Source of the DNA: DATFXM01 sp035315885
GTDB taxonomy: Bacteria > Acidobacteriota > Blastocatellia > UBA7656
Direction: 5' to 3'
Length of the DNA stretch: 33,317 nucleotides
Assembly (NCBI GenBank): GCA_035315885.1
Contig: DATFXM010000070.1
Location: forward strand, 1-33,317
The notes under the pieces are model-generated. The model ran no database searches. It saw nothing but the letters and a program-made list of their open reading frames with translations, and had not been told where the DNA came from. A program made the translations under genes and the position numbers. This document shows, piece after piece, positions 24,203 to 32,519 of this stretch (positions within the stretch are counted from its first letter, which is position 1; every line of letters begins with the position of its first letter).

Positions 24203-24217
24203 GCACACTCAGTGTGC
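24203..24217. promoter_or_regulatory. 15-bp palindrome upstream of the holin-like gene
   Basis: GCACACT, a central C, then AGTGTGC: a perfect 7-bp dyad centred about 100 nt before the GTG start at 24313. It may be an operator; no regulator family is indicated. Confidence 0.35.
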
Positions 24218-24312
24218 TTTACGTGAGCAACACCTGTTTTGTCCAAACGCCGAGTAGACCTTGAACACGGCGTGCTTCGCGAAAGGATGAAATCGACTGA
24301 GAGGGTAAGCCC

Positions 24313-24741
24313 GTGGAACCTACCAGAACAGTTTCAGCACCGGAACAAACCAGGGCGCTCGATGTGGCCGGACAGTCAGTTGGTGAATTGTTCGGCGAGG
24401 TCGCATCTGAATCAGCGAGACTTGTACGCGATGAAGTAGCGCTCGCCCGCCAGGAAATCCGAGACAAACTCAACTCGATGAGAGGAGTCGTAGTAGCACT
24501 CACCATCGCTGCCTTTACAGGTAATGCCGCGCTTCTCGTGTTGTGCGCTGCGGTGTGCGCCGCTCTGTCTCCGGCAGTCGGACTCTGGCAGGGAATCCTG
24601 ATTGTATCAATCGCGATGGCGGTAATCAGCGGCGCAGCATGCGCGGTTGGCATGCGCAAACTGAAAAGAACAAATCTGAAGCCCGAAAAGACGATGCAGA
24701 CGCTTGAAGAAAACAAGAAGTGGCTTAAGGAGCTGACCTGA
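24313..24741 (+). CDS. YqjE-like phage-holin superfamily III membrane protein (DUF1469)
   Basis: A 142-residue inner-membrane protein. A soluble helical N-terminus carries the family motif VGELFGEVASESARLVRDEVALARQEI (22-48 region), and two adjacent membrane helices follow (about 60-82 and 87-112). The C-terminal tail is basic and charged (MRKLKRTNLKPEKTMQTLEENKKWLKELT). The family is common in small envelope-stress operons next to DUF883/ElaB-type proteins, which is the case here. Its precise role is not known; the 'holin' name reflects fold similarity and no phage genes are near. The start is GTG at 24313 with GAGGG about 8 nt upstream. Confidence 0.82.
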   Translation: MEPTRTVSAPEQTRALDVAGQSVGELFGEVASESARLVRDEVALARQEIRDKLNSMRGVVVALTIAAFTGNAALLVLCAAVCAALSPAVGLWQGILIVSIAMAVISGAACAVGMRKLKRTNLKPEKTMQTLEENKKWLKELT

Positions 24742-24862
24742 TTTCCAATCCGGCGAGCGCTGAAAGGAAAAGGACCATCGCCGCGCCGGTCAGTAGAAGT
24801 GCAAGCCGAGTCACAGGAGTTTCATTGCTATTCAATTCAAACAATCATCGAAGGAGGAACTG

Positions 24863-25309
24863 ATGGATACCAGGACACAGCAACCAGGCAAGACCGCAGA
24901 GCACGGAACATCACAGCAGACAAATCCCGGCCTTGAGCAGACCACTGAGAAGGCGGCCCGCGGTGGCGGGTACGGAGCGGTAGCGGTGCCGGCATCTGAA
25001 CATCGCATCGGCACAACCCAACCGAAGACTGCCGGTGAGCCCGGCATGGCCGGACAAGTGATTGAGCAAGTCAAGGAAGGCGTTTCGTCTGCGTATGAAA
25101 CGACGAGCAAGGGCCTGAACAAGGGCTACAACATGGCTGTCGACTACGGCAAGAGCAACCCCGGGAAAATGACCATGATCGCGTTCGGGGTTGGCCTGGG
25201 TGTAGGCCTGATGATCTCGAACGGCTTCACTGGAAGAGGAAGAAGAAGCAGGATCATTCCTCCTATCATGGACGCTCTCTCGCAAATCGCGACCGAGATG
25301 TTCCGGTAA
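24863..25309 (+). CDS. DUF883/ElaB-like small stress protein
   Basis: A 148-residue protein. The first 65 residues are polar and disordered (Gln, Thr, Gly rich). An amphipathic helix (about 66-90) leads to DYGKSNPGKMTMIAFGVGLGVGLMI (92-117), the glycine-rich C-terminal membrane segment typical of ElaB/YqjD proteins. These anchor in the inner membrane by this helix; in E. coli they bind stationary-phase ribosomes. Here the sequence continues for about 30 more residues past the helix (RGRRSRIIPPIMDALSQIATEMF), unlike the E. coli proteins that end with the helix. A strong site, AAGGAGGA, lies before the ATG. It follows the holin-like gene by 121 nt and is likely co-transcribed. Confidence 0.8.
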   Translation: MDTRTQQPGKTAEHGTSQQTNPGLEQTTEKAARGGGYGAVAVPASEHRIGTTQPKTAGEPGMAGQVIEQVKEGVSSAYETTSKGLNKGYNMAVDYGKSNPGKMTMIAFGVGLGVGLMISNGFTGRGRRSRIIPPIMDALSQIATEMFR

Positions 25310-25366
25310 CGGACGTCACTTGCTTCGGCAACGAACTTCCCGCAAGGAGGGCAGTCTAGAAAGGCT

Positions 25367-25412
25367 TGGTACCGTGGGCCTCGGACAATCGAGGATGACG
25401 CTCGCGGTACCA
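25367..25412. other. Two-level hairpin, candidate structured RNA
   Basis: Outer stem: TGGTACCG (25367-25374) with CGGTACCA (25405-25412), perfect over 8 bp. Inner stem: CCTCG (25379-25383) with CGAGG (25390-25394). It starts 58 nt after the DUF883-like stop. No T-tract follows, so it is not a standard terminator. The remaining part of the 492-nt gap (25413-25801) shows no gene that I can support; AAGGAGG at its end serves the next gene. Confidence 0.45.
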
Positions 25413-25801
25413 GCGGCGGTGAAGTAACCGGGCGCACTCGGCTGAGTTTCGTTCGTTTTCGAGACAAGGAGTGTCTGTGGATTTGTCACGACTCGCGCAG
25501 CAGTTGAGGTACACCCGGCTGCGTTCCGATGTCGCAGCGTGGCATCTTGCACGAAAGACATTCGAGTGCTTGCCCGATTATCCTGTAAACATCGGCCATC
25601 TTAGGAGTTCTTTCCGCGACTGAGCAGCCACCGTTGCGATTCTGTTCCCGCATAAGAGGTCGAGGCAGCACGGGGTTTGCTTGCACGGTGGTGGGCCTAG
25701 AACCTGCACTCGACGAGGGTTAAGACAGACGCTGCGAACGGAGCAATTTGTTCGCGCGCATAGTTCAATGGTTTTAGCGCAGAACCAAGGAGGTTGTTTT
25801 T

Positions 25802-26404
25802 ATGAACAAGCGACTGGCTATCGTGGTTGTATTCATCACCATGGCGGTCTCTATTGCGTATTCTCAGGACAGTCAAAAGCCACAGACGCAACCTAAGACT
25901 CAGCCACCGCCACAGACGCAACCTAAGACTCAGGCACCGCCAAAGACACAAGCGCCGGCTAAAGTGCCGGGGACCGGGGTTGACAAGCAGTTCATCAACA
26001 AGGCGCTGATGGGTAACATGACGGAAGTCGAACTCGGGAGGCTTGCGGTTGAGAAAGCCCAAAGCGCGGATGTGAAGCAGTTCGGTCAACGCATGATTGA
26101 CGATCACTCTCGAGCACTGGACGAGGCAAAGCAACTTGCATCGAGCAAGTCGGTCAACGTACCTTCAACCCTCGATGCGAAGAGCAACGCAACAAAGGAG
26201 AGGTTGTCGAAACTATCCGGTGCTGCGTTTGACAAGGCTTACATGTCAGCGATGGTCAAGGATCATCAGGAAGACGTGAGACTCTTTGAGCGGGCATCAG
26301 CTCAGACCGCCGACGCGCAGTCGAAGGACTGGGCCGGAAAGACTCTGCCTACACTCAAAGACCATCTCAAGATGGCGCGTGACATCACTGCCAAACTCAA
26401 ATAG
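25802..26404 (+). CDS. DUF4142 secreted protein with Pro/Gln/Lys repeat linker
   Basis: A 200-residue exported protein. A signal peptide (1-21, MNKRLAIVVVFITMAVSIAYS) is followed by a low-complexity linker (22-54) in which the 10-residue unit PQTQPKTQPP recurs, encoded by an almost exact 30-bp duplication starting at 25880 and 25910. The DUF4142 helical bundle fills 60-200 (DKQFINKALMGNMTEVELGRLA ... QFGQRMIDDHSRALDEAKQLA ... TLPTLKDHLKMARDITAKLK). It has the ferritin-like pattern of His and acidic residues (DDHS, KDHQEDV, LKDHLKMA), which could bind metal, but this is not shown for the family. The mature protein should be periplasmic. AAGGAGG precedes the ATG. A second member is encoded at 32520-33128. 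Confidence 0.88.
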   Translation: MNKRLAIVVVFITMAVSIAYSQDSQKPQTQPKTQPPPQTQPKTQAPPKTQAPAKVPGTGVDKQFINKALMGNMTEVELGRLAVEKAQSADVKQFGQRMIDDHSRALDEAKQLASSKSVNVPSTLDAKSNATKERLSKLSGAAFDKAYMSAMVKDHQEDVRLFERASAQTADAQSKDWAGKTLPTLKDHLKMARDITAKLK

Positions 26405-26424
26405 CGTTCGGAAGGATCGTTTCC

Positions 26425-26526
26425 GCGGCAAAGACGCCGAGGCCGCAAAGCCCGCAGGATAGCTTCTGACCACGTGGCGCCACTTCGTTTTATGATTCGA
26501 GGCTTTGCGCCTTGGCTACTTTGCGC
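26425..26526. repeat. Inverted pair of CAAAG/GCGCC short repeats
   Basis: The left arm GGCAAAGACGCCGAGGCC (26427-26444) and following CGCAAAGCC faces a right arm (26499-26526) that reads CTTTGCGCCTTGG then CTACTTTGCGC. The reverse complement of the right arm matches the left at about 22 of 25 positions. It lies in the leader of the response regulator gene, so a transcript hairpin there would be close to its ribosome site. Confidence 0.7.
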
Positions 26527-26572
26527 TATCCATTCATCGTCTGGCGATGCGGAGCAGTTTGGGGGTCAGGGG

Positions 26573-26977
26573 TTGAAAGCCTCGATCTTGATAGTCGAAG
26601 ACAACGCCGATGCGCGCGAGATGCTTGCGCTCTTCCTGCGTGACAAAGGGTACGCGCTGGCTTGCGCTGAGGATGGCAAGCAGGCTCTCGACATGATCCA
26701 GTCGAGCAAGCCCGACCTGATCATTACTGACATCCGAATGCCGAATCTTGACGGGATCGAGTTGATTAAGAGGCTGCGGGATCAATCGGAGATGAAGTCG
26801 ATACCAGTTATCGTGATGAGCTCAATGCCCAGCGGCCGGATACAAGATGCGATGAACGCCGGGGCGGATGGGAGCATGATGAAGCCCGTGCAGATGGACG
26901 CACTGCTGAAGCTAATCAAAGGTTTCCTGGGCGCCAGCGTCCTATTATCCCTCGTCGCCATTCTTCTTCAATTCTGA
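26573..26977 (+). CDS. Single-domain response regulator (CheY-like)
   Basis: A stand-alone receiver domain, about 134 residues from the TTG at 26573 (G-rich site GGGGGTCAGGGG just upstream). An in-frame GTG at 26474 would add 33 residues that fall in the inverted repeat and show no family match, so the shorter start is preferred. Motifs: acidic pocket in ILIVEDNADARE, phospho-acceptor Asp in LIITDIRMPNLDG, Ser switch in VIVMSS and Lys in MMKPVQ. It is therefore a complete receiver with no output domain. The last 20 residues (FLGASVLLSLVAILLQF) are hydrophobic and unlike a normal receiver end; the final 11 codons overlap the convergent gene at 26945. Its partner kinase is not known; the CheB-CheR-kinase protein nearby is a candidate. 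Confidence 0.82.
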   Translation: MKASILIVEDNADAREMLALFLRDKGYALACAEDGKQALDMIQSSKPDLIITDIRMPNLDGIELIKRLRDQSEMKSIPVIVMSSMPSGRIQDAMNAGADGSMMKPVQMDALLKLIKGFLGASVLLSLVAILLQF

Positions 26978-27355
26978 CGAGATCGTCTTCACCATCTCGG
27001 CCACATCCACCGGCTTTATGAAGCAACCCTGCGCACCGGCGCTCAACGCCCTGTCTATTTCAGTTTGATAGGCGACACCGGTATAAAAGAAGACCGGCGT
27101 GCGCTCATTGAAGCTTCTAATCTGTCTACACAATTCGATGCCGGTTTCATCTTCCAGAAACCAGTCGAGGAGAATGAGATCGAACGAGTTACTCCGGAGA
27201 TGGCTCAACGCTTCAGCCGAATTCAGTGCAAGCACTGTCTCATAGCCGGCTTGATTGAGCGCGATTCTAACCAAATCGCGGGTGTCCTGATCGTCGTCTA
27301 CAAAGAGAATCGATCCTCGAGAGGGCTGAGTACGGGCTACCTTCGCCTGATTCAT
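26945..27355 (-). CDS. Single-domain response regulator (CheY-like)
   Basis: A 136-residue receiver domain. Motifs: SILFVDDDQDTRDL with the acidic pair, LILLDWFLEDETG with the phospho-acceptor Asp, FFYTG with the switch Thr, and CFIKPVD with the Lys. No output domain is present. The N-terminal ten residues are polar. Start ATG 27355, with a weak GAGAG site. Its 3' end overlaps the 3' end of the convergent receiver gene by 33 bp. The receivers differ in sequence, so they are not a recent duplication. With the large hybrid kinase and NarL-type regulator nearby, this block looks like one signalling neighbourhood. Confidence 0.88.
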   Translation of the reverse strand: MNQAKVARTQPSRGSILFVDDDQDTRDLVRIALNQAGYETVLALNSAEALSHLRSNSFDLILLDWFLEDETGIELCRQIRSFNERTPVFFYTGVAYQTEIDRALSAGAQGCFIKPVDVAEMVKTISSELKKNGDEG

Positions 27356-27705
27356 TTAATGATCTCTCTTAAAGCGCCTTTGCTATCTTAACTTTTTGGA
27401 TCGTCATAGACCTGCGTTCGAGGGTCCGCGCCAGCGGATTCAGAGCCGCTCTCGTTGTAGCGAGACCTTCTTGCAGTTCAAACGACCACTGCCGCCCTCG
27501 ACTAGTCTACCGACGGAATCTTGAGTTCTTAGCTGCCCCTCAAAAATCGAGTGTCATCAGGTTCTCGGTTAGGAAGGACATGACCTCAGACTAGCTCGAA
27601 ATATACGACCAATCATTGTTTGCTGTGTATCAGGAAGATGCGACGTGGTGGGGGGGGTTCCCCTACACCAGGTGGTCTAGTGCTTATGACGCAGAATACA
27701 AACGA
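27356..27705. other. 350-bp gene-free stretch with a G8 run and imperfect hairpin
   Basis: No gene is supported. A run of eight G (27650-27657) is followed by TTCCCC and CACC, so GGTG...CACC (27647-27669) can form an imperfect hairpin near the end of the NarL-type gene. No T-tract follows it on either strand. No clear promoter was found for the receiver gene downstream. Confidence 0.3.
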
Positions 27706-28359
27706 TTAATTGTCGTTTAGCCAACCCTGGAGAAGTGCATAGCGTACAATATCGATTCGACTGCTCAGTACCAGCTTCCGCATCGAATTCGCCTTGTGAG
27801 CCTCCACGGTCTTCACGCTGATGTCGAGCTTTGCCGAGATCTCTTTGTTACTGAATCCCCAGGCAATCGACCTGAGTACCTCCTGCTCACGCTCACTCAG
27901 CTTCACCTGGGGGCCGACGCCAGTGCCTGGTGTCCGGCCGACGTACGCGCTTGTCACTTTCTCGGTCACTGTAGGGTCGAGATAGCTATTTCCTTCGGCG
28001 ACTACTCGAATCGCGCGAGTTAATTCGGTCGACGACGACTGCTTGCTGAGGTAGCCTGCTGCTCCCGCCGCCAAGAGTTGTTTTATCGATGCAATGTCGT
28101 GATGCCGAGTCAGGGTTAGGACTTTGGCGTCGGGACAAATCTCCTTTAGCTTTTTTGTTGCTTCAAGACCGTTCATACCAGGCATCGAGATATCCATTAC
28201 GACAACATCGGGCGAAAGGCGCGGACCCTCCAGAACTGCCTCCCTTCCGTTCGCTGCCTCGCCGACGACTTCCATGTCCGGCTGAGCCTCTATGATGGCC
28301 CTCAATCCCTCTCGGACGACGCCGTGATCTTCCACGAGAAAAATTTTGAGCTTATTCAT
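27706..28359 (-). CDS. NarL/FixJ-type (LuxR) response regulator
   Basis: A 217-residue two-domain regulator. The receiver (about 4-120) has VEDHGVVREGL, the phospho-acceptor Asp in VVVMDISMPGMNG, a Thr switch (LTLTRHHD) and Lys in YLSKQ. The C-terminal LuxR-type helix-turn-helix (about 150-215) is KLSEREQEVLRSIAWGFSNKEISAKLDISVKTVEAHKANSMRKL in part: SNKEISAKLDISVKTVEAHK. It should bind DNA when phosphorylated. Its ATG (28357-28359) lies inside the end of the kinase gene: the two overlap by 8 nt, so they are translationally coupled. The HisKA_3 type of the kinase is the type that usually pairs with NarL regulators, which makes this a clear cognate pair. Confidence 0.93.
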   Translation of the reverse strand: MNKLKIFLVEDHGVVREGLRAIIEAQPDMEVVGEAANGREAVLEGPRLSPDVVVMDISMPGMNGLEATKKLKEICPDAKVLTLTRHHDIASIKQLLAAGAAGYLSKQSSSTELTRAIRVVAEGNSYLDPTVTEKVTSAYVGRTPGTGVGPQVKLSEREQEVLRSIAWGFSNKEISAKLDISVKTVEAHKANSMRKLVLSSRIDIVRYALLQGWLNDN

Positions 28360-31300
28360 TTTTTCCTCTCCCGTCCGCGCTGATCGGCAATTTCACGAAC
28401 ACGGTCGTCCCCTGTCCCCGAGAAGATTCCACCTCGAGTTCCCCGCCGATTGCCGCGGAGCGCTCACGCATGCCCTTCAGGCCGAGGCCGGCCGCAACGC
28501 CTTCACCGATGTTGAACCCCTTCCCGTTGTCTTCAATGATCAGTACGACTTCGTTACCCCTTCGCTCCAGGATGACGTCAACGCTGTTAGCTTGTGCGTG
28601 TTTGCTGACGTTATTGAGCGCCTCTTGTGCCATGCGGTACAGATTGCTCTCGACGTCATTTGTGAGCCGAAGCGTGTCCAGTCCTGCTGTATGAAAATGC
28701 GCAGCGACGCCGAAGTGCTTTGACCACTCGCGAAGAAAAATCTCGATCCCGCCCGCAAGCCCTTGCTCCTCGAGCGCTGCAGAGTGCAATTCCCAGGCAA
28801 GGAAGTCGACGTCCGCATCCAATCGCGAGGCAATGGCTTTGAGTTTGTCGACTTGCTCCTTGACTAGAGCCTCCGCTTTCACCTGCTCGCTTACCGATTC
28901 GAGCGTTAGCCTCAGAGCGGTGAGCTGTTGGCCCAGATGGTCGTGAAGGTCCCGAGCGATTCGCCGGCGCTCCCGCTCCTGCGCCCCGACAATCCGCCTC
29001 AATAGCTCCTGAACCTGATCTTCCACGCGGTGTCGAGCGGCGGTGTCCCGCTTCAAGTCCTCATAACTTTTTTGCAGTTGCTCGGTTCGTTCTTTTACTC
29101 GCTGCTCCAGTTGGTCGCGGGCGCGCATCAACTCCGCTTCGGTACGCTTTCGCTCACTGATATCGTTGCCAACCTGCATTATCGCTGCTGGACGGCCGGC
29201 ATCGTCCCTGTGTAAGACCCACAGCTCCGCGACGTCCAGGCGGCTTCCCTCTTTAGTGAAATGGACGAGCTCGCCAGTCCACATGTCGTTTTGGAATAGC
29301 CGCGTCATAATCTCTCCGCGCGGCGCGGGAAACTCGGTACGCAAGAGCTTGTAAACTACTTTGCCTATCGCCTCGTCCTTTGAATACCCGTAGAGCCTTG
29401 CGGAGGTTTCGCTCCAGAATGTGATCTTGTCTTCGGTATCGCGAAGAATTGCGTTGGTGACGTCGAGCAGCCGTGCCTGCTCCGTAACTCTGCTGGCGCG
29501 TTTTTCCATCTCCTCGGCGATTGCTTTGCGCTCGGTTATATCTACAAAGGTCAGTACAACACCATCGATCCGGTCCTCGATCGTGCGATAGGGCAACAAT
29601 CGCGCGATATACCATCTTCCGGTCGCGCTCCGAACTTCCCGATCGACCCTGGTCAGCCTGTCGAGCACTGTCTGCGCATCGCTAACCAGGGCGGCATACT
29701 CAAGTCGGTGAGTGATGTGCGCAAAAGGACGATCGATGTCAGACGGTATTATATTGAACAAGTCCTGGGCGCGCGGGGTGTAGCGTTTGATGACCAGTTC
29801 GCGGCTCAGGAATATCGTTCCGATGTCCGTCGACGCCATGAGGTTCTGCAGGTCGCTGTTGAACCGGCTCACCTCGTCTATTTTTTCCTTCAGCTCGTAG
29901 TTGACCGTCGTAAGTTCTTCGTTCAGCGACTGCAACTCTTCCTTGCTGGTCTCCAGCTCTTCAGTAGTCGAGCGAAGCTCTTCGTTTATCGCCTGCAATT
30001 CTTCGTTAGAGGCTTTGAGTTCTTCAGTCGAGGTCTCGTATTGTTCGATTGACGCGCGCAGTTGTGTCTTTGTTCTCTGCAGCTCGTCTTCCAGCTGCTT
30101 CACTACGTTCTCAAAGTCGCGCGGTCCTACACCTTGCGCGGCGCTCGGAGTGACTTCGGGGATTTCTTTAGCTGTGATGTCTTCGATCAACACAAGCCAG
30201 AATCCCTTGAACTCGTCCGGCTTCAGGATTGGGCGGACCACTACGCTGACCGTTATCGCATCTCCGTCCAGTTTCACTCTGAGCCCACGGATTTCCGCCG
30301 GACCAGCCTCTTGTTGGGCTTGAAAGAGCGCCGCCCGCAACTCGAGTCTCAAGTCCGGGTGGACCGCCCGAAGCAGATTGCGAGAAGGCTCCCCGCCAGT
30401 GAATCGCAGATATTTTCCGGCGTTTTCGCTGAGGTGTACGATGTCGTAGTCAGGGTTTGCGACGATGCTCGGCGGCGCGTACTGCTCCAGCAGAGCCTGA
30501 TGAATTTCACCGTATGGGAGGGGCTTTCGCTCATAGCCCGGTCCTTCCAGATACTTCCTGTCCCATCTGCTGACGTGTGGGAGAATCTCCGGTACCCTGT
30601 ACTCGGTCAGACGGATGCTCCGCCTCTGATAGATTCGGAACTTCTTATCCACCGGTGTGAACAGCTCTACTGCCGCCTCCGCGGATTCCGATGAACCGAG
30701 TAACAGATATCCTTCCGGACGGAGCGCGAAGTGGAAAAGCTCCAGCAGACGCTCCTGAGTATCGCGATTCAAATAGATCAGAAGGTTGCGGCAGCTTATT
30801 AGATCGAGCCTGGAGAACGGAGGATCCCGCAGAACATTGTGTGGCGCGAACAAGACCATCTCCCGGATCTCTTTCTTAATCCGGTAGTGATGTTCTTCCT
30901 TTGTGAAAAAGCGTCTGAGCTTATCTTGAGGCACGTCGGCTTCGATGCTGTCAGGGAAGACACCTTCTCTCGCTCGCCCTATTGCATCGATCTCAATATC
31001 GCTTGCGAAGATCTGGATATTCTGCGCACGGCTATTATCGTCGGCGAACTCCCGAAGCAGCATCGCCATCGAGTACGCTTCTTCACCGGTAGCGCATCCG
31101 GCTACCCATACCCTGATCTGATCGCTATCACCGCGGTCCTCAAACATCCGCGGAATAATCTGAGCGGCGAGCGTTTTGAAGACCTCCTGATCCCGGAAGA
31201 AATTCGTGACGTTGATCAACAGGTCCTTCAACAGGTCATTTGCTTCACTTGGATGCTCGCGCAAGAACAGCAGGTAGTTTGAAAGGAAGCTGATCTGATT

Positions 31301-32086
31301 GACTTGAAGCCGGCGAGCTAGCCGTCTAAGGACAGTCGAACGCTTGTAGCTGGTGAAGTCGTGACCGGTTCGCGCGCGAACAAACGAGAGCACGCCGCGT
31401 AGCGCCTCGGCTTCGCGGCCTTCCGGCAGGCGGTCTCCTTCGGGCCAGAGCTGTATGCTCGCTGATATTTCGCGCAGGTCGGCCAGCTTCCTTGGGATCT
31501 CGTTCAGCGGCAGAATAAAATCGACGAACCCCGAGTTGATAGCACTGCGAGGCATCCCGTCGTATTCGGCTTCCAGCGGATCCTGGGCTATAGCGATCCC
31601 GCCCTGCTCCTTGATTCGTCTCAACCCGAGAGTGCCATCGGTTCCGGTTCCTGACAGGACCACGCCAACGGCACGGGTTTCATAAGCGTCCGCGAGGCTC
31701 CGAAAGAGACGATCTATCGGAACGCGCATCCCTCTTGGCTGGTCCGGCTCGACTAGCGCAATAGAGCCGTCCTCGATGAGCAGATGTTTGCCGGGAGGGA
31801 TGACGAATACATGATTTGGTTCAAGTCTGGTTGCTTCGGTTACGACGCTGACGGGCAACCTGCTTTTCCGCTGGAGAAGGGTCCCGAGATTGCTTTCATA
31901 CTCGGGCGAGAGATGCACAACGACGATGAACGTGAGATGGGCGTCCTGGGAAACCATCTCCAACATATCTTCGAGGGGTTTGATCCCGCCGGCCGACGCT
32001 CCAACTCCGACGACCAGATAGTCGTTATTTCTTTTTTTATTGTTTCGTTTCGTGCGGTGATTAGGCCGACTTGGTGCCTTGGCCAT
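28352..32086 (-). CDS. CheB-CheR-PAS-histidine kinase fusion protein
   Basis: A 1244-residue cytoplasmic protein. Domains in order: CheB methylesterase (about 22-205) with catalytic Ser31 (VGASAGG), His58 (VVHLSPEY) and Asp150 (LSGTGTDGTLG); CheR methyltransferase (about 225-490) with NVTNFFRD, the SAM motif AGCATGEEAYS (329-339) and NLLIYL; a PAS-like domain (530-640); a long coiled coil rich in EELxxxNEEL repeats (655-745); PAS (750-855) and PAS/PAC (875-980); HisKA_3 with RDLHDHLGQQ (His about 1047); HATPase (NNVSKHA and EDNGKGF). It has no receiver and no membrane segment. CheB and CheR would set opposite methylation marks, but no chemoreceptor is encoded here. The start is ATG 32086. The gene overlaps the NarL-type regulator by 8 nt. 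The architecture is known from many bacteria; its signal is generally unknown. Confidence 0.94.
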   Translation of the reverse strand: MAKAPSRPNHRTKRNNKKRNNDYLVVGVGASAGGIKPLEDMLEMVSQDAHLTFIVVVHLSPEYESNLGTLLQRKSRLPVSVVTEATRLEPNHVFVIPPGKHLLIEDGSIALVEPDQPRGMRVPIDRLFRSLADAYETRAVGVVLSGTGTDGTLGLRRIKEQGGIAIAQDPLEAEYDGMPRSAINSGFVDFILPLNEIPRKLADLREISASIQLWPEGDRLPEGREAEALRGVLSFVRARTGHDFTSYKRSTVLRRLARRLQVNQISFLSNYLLFLREHPSEANDLLKDLLINVTNFFRDQEVFKTLAAQIIPRMFEDRGDSDQIRVWVAGCATGEEAYSMAMLLREFADDNSRAQNIQIFASDIEIDAIGRAREGVFPDSIEADVPQDKLRRFFTKEEHHYRIKKEIREMVLFAPHNVLRDPPFSRLDLISCRNLLIYLNRDTQERLLELFHFALRPEGYLLLGSSESAEAAVELFTPVDKKFRIYQRRSIRLTEYRVPEILPHVSRWDRKYLEGPGYERKPLPYGEIHQALLEQYAPPSIVANPDYDIVHLSENAGKYLRFTGGEPSRNLLRAVHPDLRLELRAALFQAQQEAGPAEIRGLRVKLDGDAITVSVVVRPILKPDEFKGFWLVLIEDITAKEIPEVTPSAAQGVGPRDFENVVKQLEDELQRTKTQLRASIEQYETSTEELKASNEELQAINEELRSTTEELETSKEELQSLNEELTTVNYELKEKIDEVSRFNSDLQNLMASTDIGTIFLSRELVIKRYTPRAQDLFNIIPSDIDRPFAHITHRLEYAALVSDAQTVLDRLTRVDREVRSATGRWYIARLLPYRTIEDRIDGVVLTFVDITERKAIAEEMEKRASRVTEQARLLDVTNAILRDTEDKITFWSETSARLYGYSKDEAIGKVVYKLLRTEFPAPRGEIMTRLFQNDMWTGELVHFTKEGSRLDVAELWVLHRDDAGRPAAIMQVGNDISERKRTEAELMRARDQLEQRVKERTEQLQKSYEDLKRDTAARHRVEDQVQELLRRIVGAQERERRRIARDLHDHLGQQLTALRLTLESVSEQVKAEALVKEQVDKLKAIASRLDADVDFLAWELHSAALEEQGLAGGIEIFLREWSKHFGVAAHFHTAGLDTLRLTNDVESNLYRMAQEALNNVSKHAQANSVDVILERRGNEVVLIIEDNGKGFNIGEGVAAGLGLKGMRERSAAIGGELEVESSRGQGTTVFVKLPISADGRGKNE

Positions 32087-32519
32087 GGCAGCTTCGCTTT
32101 CTGAATCTCTTATTGAAAAAGATGCATTCGTTTCTGAAGCGCGTGAATCGCTGGTGGGAGCTATTCTAGCCCACTCGCGATGCGTTGTTACCCGTCGTTG
32201 CTGGGAGTGACCAGGATTAGTTCAAACTTTAGCTTCGTAATCATATTCCTATTTCAAGTCCAGCGCAAAAGAGAAGAACCGCAGTTTTGAGTCTGATCCC
32301 TGAGTTCTGAATCCTGAGTTCTGAGTTAGGCGAACTTAGGCAAATAGACACTCCACCGTAAGTAACAGTCCGACACTCAGAACTCAGGACTCAGAAATTC
32401 CCTGCACGACGATTGCAGGCAATTGAAACGCGTTTGGAGTGTACCGTCCGCAGACAAGACCGGCGTCTTGATTGTTTGCAGTAGGACGCTCCCGAGAAGC
32501 AGTTTTGGAGGGTAGGAAC
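32087..32519. other. Gene-free stretch between divergent genes
   Basis: It lies between the start of the kinase gene (minus) and the second DUF4142 gene (plus), so promoters in both directions are expected, but I find no convincing boxes. The main content is the heptamer inverted pair at 32308-32393. A weak hairpin GTGGG/CCCAC is near 32156. Confidence 0.4.
32308..32393. repeat. Inverted pair of heptamer arrays, unit TGAGTTC
   Basis: Left arm TGAATCCTGAGTTCTGAGT (32308-32326) and right arm ACTCAGAACTCAGGACTCA (32375-32393) are reverse complements with one mismatch over 19 bp. Weaker units extend left to about 32285. The loop is 48 nt. Confidence 0.85.

Noticed and set aside
24313..24741. Phage lysis function for the holin-superfamily protein
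   Set aside because: No endolysin or other phage gene is near; the pairing with a DUF883-like gene is the usual cellular stress arrangement.
25740..25800. tRNA-like stretch around AGTTCAATGGTTTTAGCGC
   Set aside because: Only the D-arm-like part is present; no acceptor pairing, anticodon stem or T-arm follows.
26474..26572. 33-residue N-terminal extension of the plus-strand receiver
   Set aside because: It is read from the inverted CAAAG repeat, has no ribosome site and no counterpart in receiver domains.
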